Below are positions 1 to 10,128 of a DNA stretch of 64,000 bases, piece by piece (within the stretch, counting starts at the first letter, position 1; each line of letters begins with the position of its first letter). A program made the translations under genes and the position numbers. Under the pieces are notes generated by a model. That model searched no databases. It had not been told where the DNA came from and saw nothing but the letters and a program-made list of their open reading frames with translations. The DNA is from Diplonema japonicum (Eukaryota; Euglenozoa; Diplonemea; Diplonemida; Diplonemidae), in contig OZ025673.1 in assembly GCA_964019335.1 (NCBI GenBank), positions 496,001 to 560,000 of the forward strand, given 5' to 3'.

Positions 1-283
1 GGGGGGGGGGTTTCAAGAAAACTTTTTGAATGGTTTTTTTTTTTTTTTTTTTTTTTCTTTCCCTCCCCCCTTTTTTTTTTCTTCTTCTTCTTCTGTCTGT
101 TCAATTGGCATTGGGCCCATACGCTCTGTTTTTATTTTTTTTATTTATTTTTTTTTTTGATATTTGTTTGTTTGTTTTGACTTTTTTCTTTTTTTCCTGT
201 TTTTTTTTTTTTTTTTTTTTTGATAAGCTAATCAAAGAAACGGAAATTTTTTGATTGAGAACAGAAAAATAATAAACAAGCTT

Positions 284-335
<52 letters not shown>

Positions 336-715
336 ATCCCGAGAAAAGGATAGAAAAAGAATTCGGTCGAGCGAAAAATTCACAAGCCACTTCCTTTCTT
401 CAAAATAAATCTGATTCCTTTTCTCTCTCTTTTTTCTTTTGATGGACTTCTTCATTGATCCCACCCTTGTATATCAGGGAGTGAAGTGCAAAAAAAAAAG
501 CGTTTTTTTTTTTTTTTTTTTTTTTTTCGTACGTACCTTGCTTCTTTTCCTTCCTTCGCATTCATTTTCACTGTCCTTTTGTTTTGTTTCTCACTTTCAC
601 GTTTTTTTCTTCTTTTTTCTCCTTCTTGGTCTTTGTTTCTTCTACCAATTTTTTTTTTTTTTTTTTGCGGTTTGCCTTTGCCCCCCTTTCGATTTTTTTC
701 TTCTTTTTTCTTCAT
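1..715. other. Low-complexity spacer, window edge
   Basis: This stretch is mostly T-rich on the given strand. It includes an uninterrupted run of about 50 T at 285-334 and shorter T runs at 212-222 and 505-527. The Phe-rich (plus) and Lys-rich (minus) reading frames here are by-products of those runs. No gene is supported. It would be the 3' flank of the CCCH gene that ends at 716. Confidence 0.7.
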
Positions 716-1545
716 TTAAATATGGCTCCACTCGCATTCTCCTCCCTTTGAACACCCACCTCGTTGATGGTACTTGCATTGCACCTCTCCCTTGGGCGGA
801 AGGTTCACAGGGACCTGCACCGGGGCTCTATCATGCTGAGGAGAGAAAAAAATTTTTCTTTTTAATTTTTTTCAAAAAGATATCATACCCCCTGGTACCC
901 TGGGTGGCTCCACTCGCAGGTCATACCCTTGTCGCACTGGCCGCTAGCGTAGTACTTACACACAACCTGGTCTTTTGGGATCTTTCCGTTCTGGCCGACC
1001 ATCATGTTTGTAGCCGGTGTCATCGGCACCATGGGTGTCATGGCCCCCATACCACTCACGTTCATGCCGGCCATGGGGAGCCCTCCCGCAGCAGGCATTT
1101 GGAGGTTCTGCATGGGATTGACTGCAAGGCCTGGGGCGATCAGCTGCGCGAGGTTAGCCACCTGTAGAAAAATTTAACTCCCCCACCCTGCCCCCCTGCA
1201 GCATACGTAATCAGCAAGATTGGTCTGGCCCTCTGGGGTGTGGCTGTACTCACAGTTTGCGCCCTTGGCGCACCGGCCAACAGCTGCGTATTTGCAGATC
1301 TGTTGGCCTTTCCCACCAAGACCCTTTCCGCCTTTGTTGCCCTTGCTGCCTTTTCCTTTTCCGCCGGCGACCCTGCCCTTACCGCCGGTTGGGTTAGTAG
1401 CAGGGGTCACGTGCATCCACACACAGTCGTCCCCCTTATCACAGGAGCCCTGTGCGTAAAACTTGCAAGGCGTTTGGTCCTTCGGTGCCTGCACCTTGGA
1501 CCTCCCACGGTTGCCTTTTCCGTACGGTGCAAAACGCTCACTCAT
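716..1545 (-). CDS. Four-finger CCCH zinc-finger protein (3 exons)
   Basis: Joining exons 1207-1545, 889-1161 and 716-835 gives a 243-residue protein ending in TAA. It has four CCCH fingers of C-x7-C-x5-C-x3-H spacing: two in exon 1 (beginning CKFYAQGSC and CKYAAVGRC), one in exon 2 (CKYYASGQC) and one in exon 3 (CKYHQRGGC). A Gly/Lys-rich linker separates the first two, and a Met/Gly/Pro-rich stretch precedes the third. Both introns (45 and 53 nt) have GTATG donors and pyrimidine-AG acceptors, and all junctions are in phase 0. CCCH fingers of this type usually bind single-stranded RNA, so a post-transcriptional role is likely, but I cannot name an orthologue. The start is the first ATG of exon 1 (SERFAPYGKG follows). 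Confidence 0.85.
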
Positions 1546-2238
1546 TTTTTTTAAAATTTATTTCCCCTTTGCGTTCGTTCCTTTTCTTATCTTCTTGCAG
1601 GCAGTAAGGAACGAAGAAAAATAAAAGAAAAAAAAGAACAAAGGCAGAAGGAGGGGGGGGGGGGGGGGGGGAGAGGGAAGGAATCGGGGAAAGGGGGGGG
1701 GGGGGTGCAGGGAAGCAACGAGGAGTAAAATAGCAAAAAAAGAGGGAGGGGTAGTGGAGCAAGGGCAATAGAGGTTTTGCAGGTGTCTGGTCCCCCCCCC
1801 CCCCCCCCCCCCCTTTGCTGCGTAATCACGTTTCAATGGTTTTTTTTTTTGTTTCTTCTTCTTTTTTTTTCCGCTGTGCTCATAGCCACGGGGGATGGGA
1901 AGGAGGTGGGATGAGCCGCTTCCCTTTTAGATCAATCTTCTCTCTCACTCTCAAGATTCCCTCCTGGAACTTTTTTGTGTATGAAAATAAAAAAATGGAA
2001 GAAAAGGTGGACAGGGAAAAAAAAAGAATTCCTTCCCTATCCCTCTCCCCCCTTTTTTTTACTGTATTCTCTTTTCTCAAAAAATAAAAAAACAACCCCC
2101 CCCCTTTCACAAACCCAAGAAAAAAAAACACTAGAAAAATACTAAACTTCACCCCCCCATATTTATTTTCATTTCTTTTTTTGCCGACACTGAAGTTTTC
2201 TCCCCCCCCCCCCCCTCCCCTTCTCATTCTCGACATTC
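1546..2238. other. Homopolymer-rich spacer
   Basis: Holds a run of 19 G (1653-1671), a second G run near 1694-1705, 22 C (1792-1813), C runs near 2095-2104 and 2202-2214, and several A and T runs. The open frames on both strands encode only Pro-, Phe- or Gly-rich sequence and have no recognisable domain. No gene seen. Confidence 0.65.
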
Positions 2239-3070
2239 TCAAATGAGGGAATCGCACAGCAGCGAACGAAGCTCGTCGTACCCTCCCTTAACAATGAGGG
2301 TCAACGAGACGGAGCCAGATTGAGTAAGGGCGATCTACGGGTTTTGTTTTTTTTGGGGGGGTATGTATTTAAATAGTATACCTTTGCCTTGATCAAGATA
2401 TCTTCAGGGGGCGCGAAGCACACCTGACCTGAGAGGTGGAGGGTGTGCGACAGGGTACCGGCTTCTGTCGGGACATCGCCGGTGCCATCGCATGCCGTGA
2501 AAGAGTAGAAGTCCTGGACCTCGTTGCAGGCTGTCTGGAGGTTCTTCATGGTGTCCAGCTCGTAGGTCACTTCGGTGGCCTCTTCATCGGGGAACTTGTC
2601 CCATTCCTCTGCGAAGGTGACGTGCCTGCCCTTCATGTAGTCCGACAGGTTGAAAGTAACCTCTTCAGGTAGCGGGTACTCGTCCACCTCCTCGTCCTTG
2701 TCCATCGAGAACAACAAAGTTGCGGAGCACGAGCCCATTGCGTAGCCCTCGTCAGGGTCCCTCTTCAGGCACACGTAGCATGACGCATCCGAGTTCGGCT
2801 CGATCACTTCTGCTGGGATTGCGAACAGGGGCTGCATGGAGGCAAGGTCCTCGTCCTCCTCCACCGCGACCTTCACCTGCACATTGTAGAAGGCTTGGTC
2901 CTCAAGTGTGTTGTTGATCTTGAAATGCAGCACCATGTTCTCGTTGTAGCAATGCTTCACGCACGTCACCACGTACTCCACATCCTTCTCCGTGAGCGAC
3001 ATCGGCTCCGACGACGCGAACGGCTTCCCAAGCTTCTTGAACTGTGGGATGGCTTCCAGTTCTTTAGCCT

Positions 3071-3110
<40 letters not shown>

Positions 3111-4930
3111 TGGTGAATTTCAATTAATCATACCCATTTGCTCTCTTCTTCGGGGATGAACGAGACAGCGGCAAGCAGGCCACCAGCGGCCTCGGGTGCT
3201 GGTGGTGCTTCGCCGGATGATGTGGCGGTGGGCACGGCGGTCTTGACCTCCTTCTCGACTTCCTCGACGAACGTCTCGGCCAGCTCCTTGTCGTCGAAGC
3301 TCAGCATGGTGATGTAAAAGATGGCCCTGTCCCTGACCTCGTCGTCGTTGTCCATTGCTGCACGTTGCAGCAGGATGAGGATCGACTCGCGCAGCGACTC
3401 GCATTTCGTGGCGAACTTCGCGAGCGTGCTGACAGCAGCAGCCCTCACAGAAGGCGCCTCCAGAAGCACCCTGTTGTAGATAAATCTGACAAATTTGCTG
3501 GGAGTGGCGTTAGCAGGACCTTCCTGTCCCAGCAGGGAGAGCACCCTCTGGGAGATCTTGGTGTACTCGCAGTCCTCAATAAGCTCACACAGCATCATAA
3601 GGCCCTCCTCTTTGGCAGTGGGGCTTGTCTCCACAAGGTTTGCGATGGTTTCGACGATGGACATCTTGTACTCGAAGCCGCCCTCTTCCTTCAGGGCGTC
3701 GTTCAGGAACTGCAGCAGCACGGGGTGCTTGTGGGGGAACTTCCTGCCCAAGACCTTCATGCTCTCGATGACCACGGACTTGAACTCGTCGGCAATGTCG
3801 GAGAGGAACTTCGAGATCTGCTTCATGAGCCTGTCGATGCTGTACTCGCTGCCCGTCATCAGGATCGTGGTGATGGCCAGTGTCGCAATGTTCCTGTTGC
3901 TGTCCGTGAAGAGTGTCTCCATGTCGATGGAGCAGGACGTGACGGCAAGGGGGTGCGTCGCAGCCATCTTGTTCAGCAGCCTCAGTGCGGCGAACTTCAA
4001 GACCGGTTTGTGGAATGAGAGATACAGCTGGAGCACCAACACAACCTGGCCCAGCTCCTTAGGGGTAAGGTCGCGCAGGGAGCAGATTGACTTTGCGGCT
4101 TCAAACACAACGACCTCGTTGCCGTGACGCAGCGAGTCGCGCACGAACTGGTACAGCTCCTGGTTGCCGGAGAAGTCATCCTGAAGGATGTCAGTGCACA
4201 TCCTGATGAGGAGACAGATGGCCCCAGCACTCCTGATGGGGATAGTCTGAACGGACTGCACCTGCTTCAAGACGAAGAGGCGGTTGTTCTTCTTCAGTTT
4301 CTGAAGAAGCCCCAGGGCGTGGTACTGCACCATGCTGTTGCGCTGCTTGAGTGCTTCGCTGACTTCGTTGCTCCACTTCTTCACCAGCTCGGGAGCATCC
4401 TTCATGAGGTGGATGCCGGTGACAAGTGCGGCGGAGCTGACGTTGGTGTTCTTGTCGACGACAGCCTGTTGGAGGTATCTCTCACCGGGCCCAAGCATGG
4501 AGATCTCAGTGGTTTTCCTGAGGGTACGGATGGCATTGGCCTTGTACATGTCGTTGGGGGAGTTGATGTCCTTGCACAGTGTGTGCGTTGCGATGAACAT
4601 CTGCTCGGCAGTGGTGGAGAGCTCCTTCATGAGGCAGTACACCTGCCTCCTGAGGTCCTGGTCCTCAGACTGGAAGAGCTTTGTCGTTGCGAAGAAGATG
4701 TCCGTTGACTCGGTGGGCGAGAGCAGTTCGCCCTGCGCCATGAGGTACAGCAACTTCACGGCGGCCACAAGGCAGTCCCTGCCCTTGATGTTGGGTGCAG
4801 CAAAGATCTTAGTCCCCTGCACCGCAGCGCTCTTCTCTAACCCCGCGAAGGGAAGAGGTTCCGGCAGCTCATCGGCGTACATCCCGGGCTGCAGCATCTC
4901 CGGCTGCTTGTCCCCCTGTACCTTCGTCAT
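2239..4930 (-). CDS. COPG: Coatomer subunit gamma (gamma-COP)
   Basis: COPI coat subunit that acts on Golgi-to-ER vesicles. Exons 3134-4930, 2382-3068 and 2239-2334 join in phase 0 to give about 859 residues, close to the roughly 870 usual for gamma-COP. The N-terminal 530 residues are an adaptin-type alpha-solenoid (for example LRRQVYCLMKELS, GNEVVVFEAAKSICSL, VRDRAIFYITML). After an acidic/Ala-rich hinge, exons 2 and 3 supply the appendage (VTFAEEWDKFPDEEATEVTY and a final GYDELRSLLCDSLI). Intron 1 (65 nt) is largely a run of about 38 A in the gene sense directly before CAG; intron 2 is 47 nt. The next gene upstream stops only 60 nt before the start codon. The start chosen is the ATG at 4930, followed by TKVQGDKQPE. 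Confidence 0.95.
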
Positions 4931-4990
4931 ATTCGCGCACTACCTGTGGTGCCCGTGAAAATGTAAAGGAGGGAAACAAAAGAATTCTTT

Positions 4991-5926
4991 CTACTCCTCG
5001 TATCTCTCATGCTCCCCCGCGTATTTGAATCGCTTGCAATTCTTATTATCGTTCGTCAGTTTCCGTTTCGGCGCGTCGCTACGGTTGTACTTCTGTTTTA
5101 TTTTTTTTTTCTTCCTCTTTTTCCCTTTTTTTTTTTTCCTGCTGCCCTTAACTAGTCATACCTGCACAGCTTCATCGGCATGGTGTACGTCTGCTCGTTC
5201 AGGTTCAACGGGAGATTGTTTCCAAAGAGGCGTGCCTCTGGAAGGGTCGATATGCCTCGCCTTACCACACGGGTTGATGAAGTCCGGGTGGATGTACTTC
5301 ACAAGGTCTTTTTTGCGCAACCTCCGGACGACCGCCTTGCTCTCGCTACGGCTCTTGCACCGGATGACTGCTTCAGCGGGTGTGGGCTTTTGTATGGACT
5401 CACAGTGACCTTCGAGCCAGCCCGTAATAACCTCGATGGTGTGGTCCTCCGTCAGACACTGTAGTTTAACACAGCTCGGCTTAGGCTGGTAGTCTATTGG
5501 TGGAGCCTCATTCTCTTCTGTGTCCTCTGAGGGGTTTGCGAGTCTTCCCTGCAGCTTCTTGTATGTTTCCTCTCGCTTCTTCCATTCCTTGTAAGTGATC
5601 GCCCGTGTGTATCCTGGATCGTTGCTGATATTGACATTTATGCGTGAAACTGCTGCAGCAACTTCACCGGCTGCATATTTGTTTGTGATAAGCCCGGCCC
5701 ATGGGTACTTCTTCACGGCAGCCTGTGCTCCTTCCTCATCCTTCATCACTGCTACAGCGTAGCCCAATCCTTTGTCTTTGTCTGTTATAGTTACCGTGAT
5801 CTTCTCCGCCTCTGCCCCAGCCTCTTTCAGTTTTTCCCTTGCCGTGTCTTCGTCCCTCACCGGTTCGATGTAAATCGCTCTGTTTTCTTCACTGTTGCCA
5901 TTTGACTTTTGCGGCTCTGGAACCAT
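4991..5926 (-). CDS. RRM-like putative RNA-binding protein (2 exons)
   Basis: Exons 5162-5926 and 4991-5092 give 288 residues ending in TAG; the 69-nt intron runs from GTATGA to an A-rich ACAG. I start at the ATG at 5926 (VPEPQKSNGN), which lies 5 nt after a CTCTTTCAG acceptor. Residues about 18-85 read as an RRM-like fold: a beta strand (AIYIEPV), a helix (DEDTAREKLKEAG), KITVTITDKDKGLGYAVAVM and a second helix with AAVKKYPW. A second alpha/beta segment (CVKLQCLTEDHTIEVITGWLEG then AVIRCKSRSESKAVVRRLRKKDLVKYI) could be a further RRM-like unit. The tail is basic (KRKLTNDNKNCKRFK). This resembles La-type or other divergent RRM proteins, but I do not recognise an orthologue, so the function is inferred from fold appearance only. 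Confidence 0.7.
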
Positions 5927-5931
5927 CGTCC

Positions 5932-5934
5932 CTG
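5932..5934 (-). promoter_or_regulatory. Putative trans-splice acceptor (CAG)
   Basis: In gene sense the sequence reads AACTCTTTCAG followed 5 nt later by the ATG of the RRM-like gene. The upstream gene (ASCC2-like) ends only about 130 nt before. No in-frame upstream exon can be joined through this site, so it fits better as the acceptor for a spliced leader than as a cis-intron end. This is inference; the SL itself is not visible. Confidence 0.4.
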
Positions 5935-6002
5935 AAAGAGTTCTTGAGATGTGTGCAAAGAAAGGGGAAGAAAGAAACACTAAAAAAAAACGGACGGAAG
6001 GC

Positions 6003-6043
<41 letters not shown>

Positions 6044-6061
6044 AAGAAATATGTTTTTTTC

Positions 6062-9000
6062 TTACACCATCGCTTTTGCAGCTTTGCGGCTTGCTGCGTC
6101 TTTTCTGTTATGGTTACCGAATCTGTAGAAAATTGAGTTAGAAAAAAAAAATAATCAAAAAAAGCAAACATGTCTACCCCCAACTTCGAGCGACCGACAT
6201 AGACTTTCTCACCGGGGGTCCAGAGAAACTCTACCAAATGGAGTATAAAAAACCATCTCCAGGGAAAAGGCGACGCGGGGTTCTTGGACATGCGCATTAG
6301 AGTGGAACGACAGGACGGAAAAAAAGAAAAGAGGATCAGGATCCTGACCTCGAGACACCTCAACGCAAGTTGGATCTACAACAACTCCTATGTTGCCGAC
6401 GCACCGTGGCCACTGGGAAAAGAACCTCAAAACCAAAAACCACGCTAGGCGAAAAAAATAGTTTGGCCGCTTGAACAAGGAACGATAACCCTTAGAGCCA
6501 TTCTTCTTGTACATACCTCCCCTTGTTTTTATTAAGTATCGAGCGTCTCTTCTTGTCATCTCCAGTGGCCATTCTCTTGTTACTTTTCCCTTTGAATCCT
6601 CCTGTAGACTCTCCAGAGAGGGCACGGGGGAAGCCGTCCTTGCCGCCCTTGCCGCCCTTGCCTCCCTTGCTTCCTCGGTTGCCCTTGCCACCTTTACCGC
6701 CGGAAGAAGTGTCTTCTTCTTCTTCTTCTTCGTTTTCATCCGAGCTTTCTCCGTAGCCGCCCCATTCTTCATCACTGGGGCAGTCGAAGGACTCTTGAGG
6801 AGCAATCAGTTCGTTGTCTGGTGAGGTGTGTGTTGATTGGTTTCCTTTTTTTTTTTTTTTTTTTTTCTGTCAAACCAGCTTTCTTCATCGAGCTCTTTTC
6901 ATAGTTATGGGTGAGCATGCCCCTACGCTTCTTCTCCTCTTCCAAGGCGCCTCCTGGTATGTAGTCGCAGGTGTCGTCTGCTTCATCGTTGTACTCATAT
7001 GACTTTTGAGACCTGCATAGGGTGTGAAAGGGACATCATGCGCATACTCTATGATCCTTTCGCGCAGCATGTCGTCGAAAGCTGCGTCTTCATGCATTGC
7101 AGTCTTCTGCTTCTTCTTCAGCTCCGCGAAGTTCACAAATCGCTTCGGATCGCTCACCACAGTCACAGGCTTGCGTGGGGGTGACCTACGGTGCATCTCA
7201 TGCTTTGGAGACCCATCCGGCGACGCTGCCGCCAAAGGCGTCGTGTCCTCCTGCAGATGCGGTGGGAGGTTCCCATCAAATATCTCCGCCAACGCTCTCT
7301 CGGGGTTGTTGTCGTAAAACGCAAGAATCTGCACGTTTTTTTTTTTTTTTTTTTTTTTTTTTTCATAAGTGCAAACCTTAGCAGCATGCCCTAATGACTT
7401 AACGGCGTCCCCTGCCACCTGCTGTATCATCTCTGCCTCGGGAGGGTAACTATCCGGAGTCGGTGCTGCCGATGGCTTTAAAGCGGGGCTTCTCGTCATG
7501 AGCTGCTCTGCGATGGTCGCAATGGTGTCTACGTCCTCCGGGAGGAGCTTCCCCATGTTGGCAGCATCTTGGAGCAGCGTTTCGTCAAGTTGGTAGACCG
7601 CCATTAAGTCACATATGTAGCTCCCCTGCTTGCTCGACTCGGGCATGGAACCCCCACGGTCACGCCTCAGGTCCTCCGTGTGGTTGTGCAGCAGCGACAA
7701 CACCTCGGACATCATGAAGCTCTCCGCCCCTTCGTTGCCGTATGTCTTCTTTAGCAGTTCGCCCAATGTCGATGGCAGCCTGTCCATCCTCAGTGGGGAT
7801 ATCAACCCGAACCCACGCATTCCCTGCATCAACGCTGCTTCTATCTTGAGGTGCGGGAAGCCCACGTCTTGATCAGCCTCGCCCACCACAGGGAAGGGGT
7901 AGAACAAGATGATGAGTCGCATGATGTCGAGCAGTGCAGTGCACAGGTCGGCGCCCGCCTTGCCCTTCGTCCTGTCCAGCAGTGCCGCACAGGGCGTCTC
8001 GTACATTACAGCGAACAGTTTAGTCCAGTCGGAGATGGGCAGCATGCATCGCACCATGAACGGCGCTATTTTCAGCACACCCCACACGCCCTCTACGAGG
8101 CGCTTCCGCATCTGCTTGATGGCCATGGCGTCGTTGGGCCACGCTCTCTCGCCGCCAGAGCAGCAGTCATACACCACATCCCAACATTCCTTCTGCACGC
8201 CAGCAAGGTACGACCCAAAGGCGCCCTTGCTTCGAAGGCCACCGAAGTAGAAAGAGTGGCATGCAATGAGCACACAGCAAACAGCTTCTTTCAGGAGAGT
8301 GATGTGAGATGCATGCGCGGCCAGCTTGACGATCCCCTCCACAGAGAAGATGGAGTTGACAGGCGCGCAGAAGAGGGCGATGTACGACCTGATGCTGAAC
8401 TTGTTATCGACCCGCTCACCGTGGAAGGCTAGGCGTGCGACGAAGCGTGTGGCACCGTCGGCGTCAGCGGGCTTTCCACCGTCGAGCAGAGAGAACATCA
8501 CTCGGGAGGCCCATTCCCGTGCGAGGCTTGAAAAAGTTAGCAGACTCCAGAACATTTCCAGTGGCAGTGCCAGCAGAATGCTCACCTTTACGCTGTCAGT
8601 AAGGGCGGGGTCGTCCGACCTAAGGAAGTCCTCCAGGTTTTTTTGGTTAGGTGACACCTGGAAGACTTCGTCGATGGACGTACCGGATACGTTGCCGCCG
8701 GTCCATGATAGCTGCTCGTCTTTTTCTGTTTTCTTCTTGCGTTCTTCAATGCCTGCTGTCCACGCGGATTTTTGGGGAGGGGCGTGGCCGCCTTGGTTTG
8801 ATTTTGGCCCGCCGCGACCGCCAGAGGTCCATTCCCCTGACCTCCCTCCGGGGCCTGTCCACTTTCTGTTATCGTCGTCCATGCGGATGCCGTGCGAGCG
8901 CAGTTCGTCGCGAAGCGTGTCGGCCTTCTTGAAATCGCGTTCCCGCCGAGCATTCTGTCGCGCTTGGCAGAGGGCCGTTATTTCTTCATCAGTGGGAATA

Positions 9001-9527
9001 GATCTCTTCTGGTTGTCCCTACCCTTTCGAGGAGGGCTCTGTTTTTCTCTCTCTTGCTGTTTGGGCGGTGGTGGTGGCGATCTCGACTTCGCTTGTTGTT
9101 TTTGTGGAGCTGCCTTGTCCCATTCTGCTGTTCCCCCGTAGCAGTCAATGAAGTCCTCCTTTGTGTAGGTCTTCCCGTCTGAAGGGTCAATACGCCGCTC
9201 TTCCTTTGGAGCACTTTTGACAATTTCAGCCTTGCCCCACTCAACTGTGCCACCATAGCAGTCGATGAAATCTTGTTTGGTGTAGCACCTCCCGTCTGCA
9301 GGGTCCTTCCGTAGCTGTTCTTCTTGTTCCGGTGCCTGAGGTTTCTGTTTTGGTGGGGAATTGTCTCCTCGTCCTGACTGTTTTCCCACCCTTTTTGCTT
9401 TCTCCCATTCCTCTAGGCCTCCGTAGCAGTCTTGAAAGTCTGCTTGTGTGTACGCCTTCCCATCGGTTGGGTCTACTCTTCTTTCCGGTTCTCTCGTGGC
9501 TCCCTTTCCTTTTCCACCTTTTGTCAT
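6062..9527 (-). CDS. ASCC2: ASCC2-like CUE-domain protein (5 exons)
   Basis: Exons 7377-9527, 7048-7328, 6876-7012, 6517-6817 and 6062-6122 join to about 976 residues ending in TAA. The family link rests on three points. There is a CUE-type ubiquitin-binding segment at about 718-743 (ILAFYDNNPERALAEIF). An acidic Tyr/Asp stretch (SYEYNDEADDTCDYIPGG) matches the DEYDDTYD region of ASCC2. The extreme C-terminus (GNHNRKDAASRKAAKAMV) matches the usual NHNRR ending. ASCC2/Cue3 acts with ASCC3 on collided ribosomes and in alkylation repair. The middle of exon 1 is the expected helical domain. Unlike the human protein, the N-terminus carries three roughly 30-residue repeats (DPxDG..YT..DF.DCYGG..EW.KA) and then a short basic helix (RQNARRERDFKKADTLRDEL). 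Introns are 48, 35, 58 and 394 nt; two donors are GTTTG. The first intron contains a poly-A run that reads through as poly-Lys. Confidence 0.82.
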
Positions 9528-10128
9528 CTTCTTTTTGTGTTTTTTCTTTTTTCTTTGGTGGCTTGAAGGTGGCTTATGTTGTGGACATAAAATACTTGAA
9601 ACAAGGAACAGAGATGGGGGGAAGCCAAAAGAAAATAAATAAAATAATTTAAAGAAACGGGGAAAGAAGGGGATAAAACACGGATTTCTTTATCTTCCGG
9701 TCCCTTTTTTTCTCTTCTTTCTTTGAATGACACAACAAGGAAAAGTAAAAATAAAGGATAACATAAAAAAGCGGGGGGTGATACTGGGCAGGTTTCTTTT
9801 TTTCTTCTTTTTTTCAAATTCTTCACAAAAAAACATCGATGCAACTAGCCCGATAAAAAACTTTCTTTTTTTCCGATTCTAAGTTTTCACTCGAGACAAA
9901 AAAGGAAAACATGGGAATTGCCATTCTTTAAAAAGGGCAGGGGGTGGGGAGGCGAAAAAGAGGATGGGGGTAATGCTAGCACACCCTCTTTCCCATTGTT
10001 CGTTGTTGACACTTTTCCTTCTCCCCCCCCCCCCCCCCCACCCCCCCAATCCGAACGGTCTATAGCTTTAAAAAAAAAAACGAAAAAAAAGGTTTTCTAA
10101 AAATACTACCACAATAAAAAAAAACAAT
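9528..10128. other. Spacer
   Basis: About 600 nt between the giant adhesin and the ASCC2-like gene. It has mixed A/T-rich sequence with a C run at 10024-10047 broken by one A, and several A runs. No open frame with coding character, no tRNA-like fold and no clear repeat was seen. Confidence 0.6.

Noticed and set aside
228-464. Minus-strand Lys-rich small frame near the window edge
   Set aside because: Driven by the 50-nt T run; no domain and no acceptor with clear partner.
439-1167. 242-codon plus-strand frame over the CCCH gene
   Set aside because: Phe-rich translation of T runs followed by the antisense of the CCCH exons.
10024-10047. C/G runs as telomeric or CRISPR-like repeats
   Set aside because: Pure homopolymers have no unit structure, and no regularly spaced repeats with unique spacers exist anywhere in the window.
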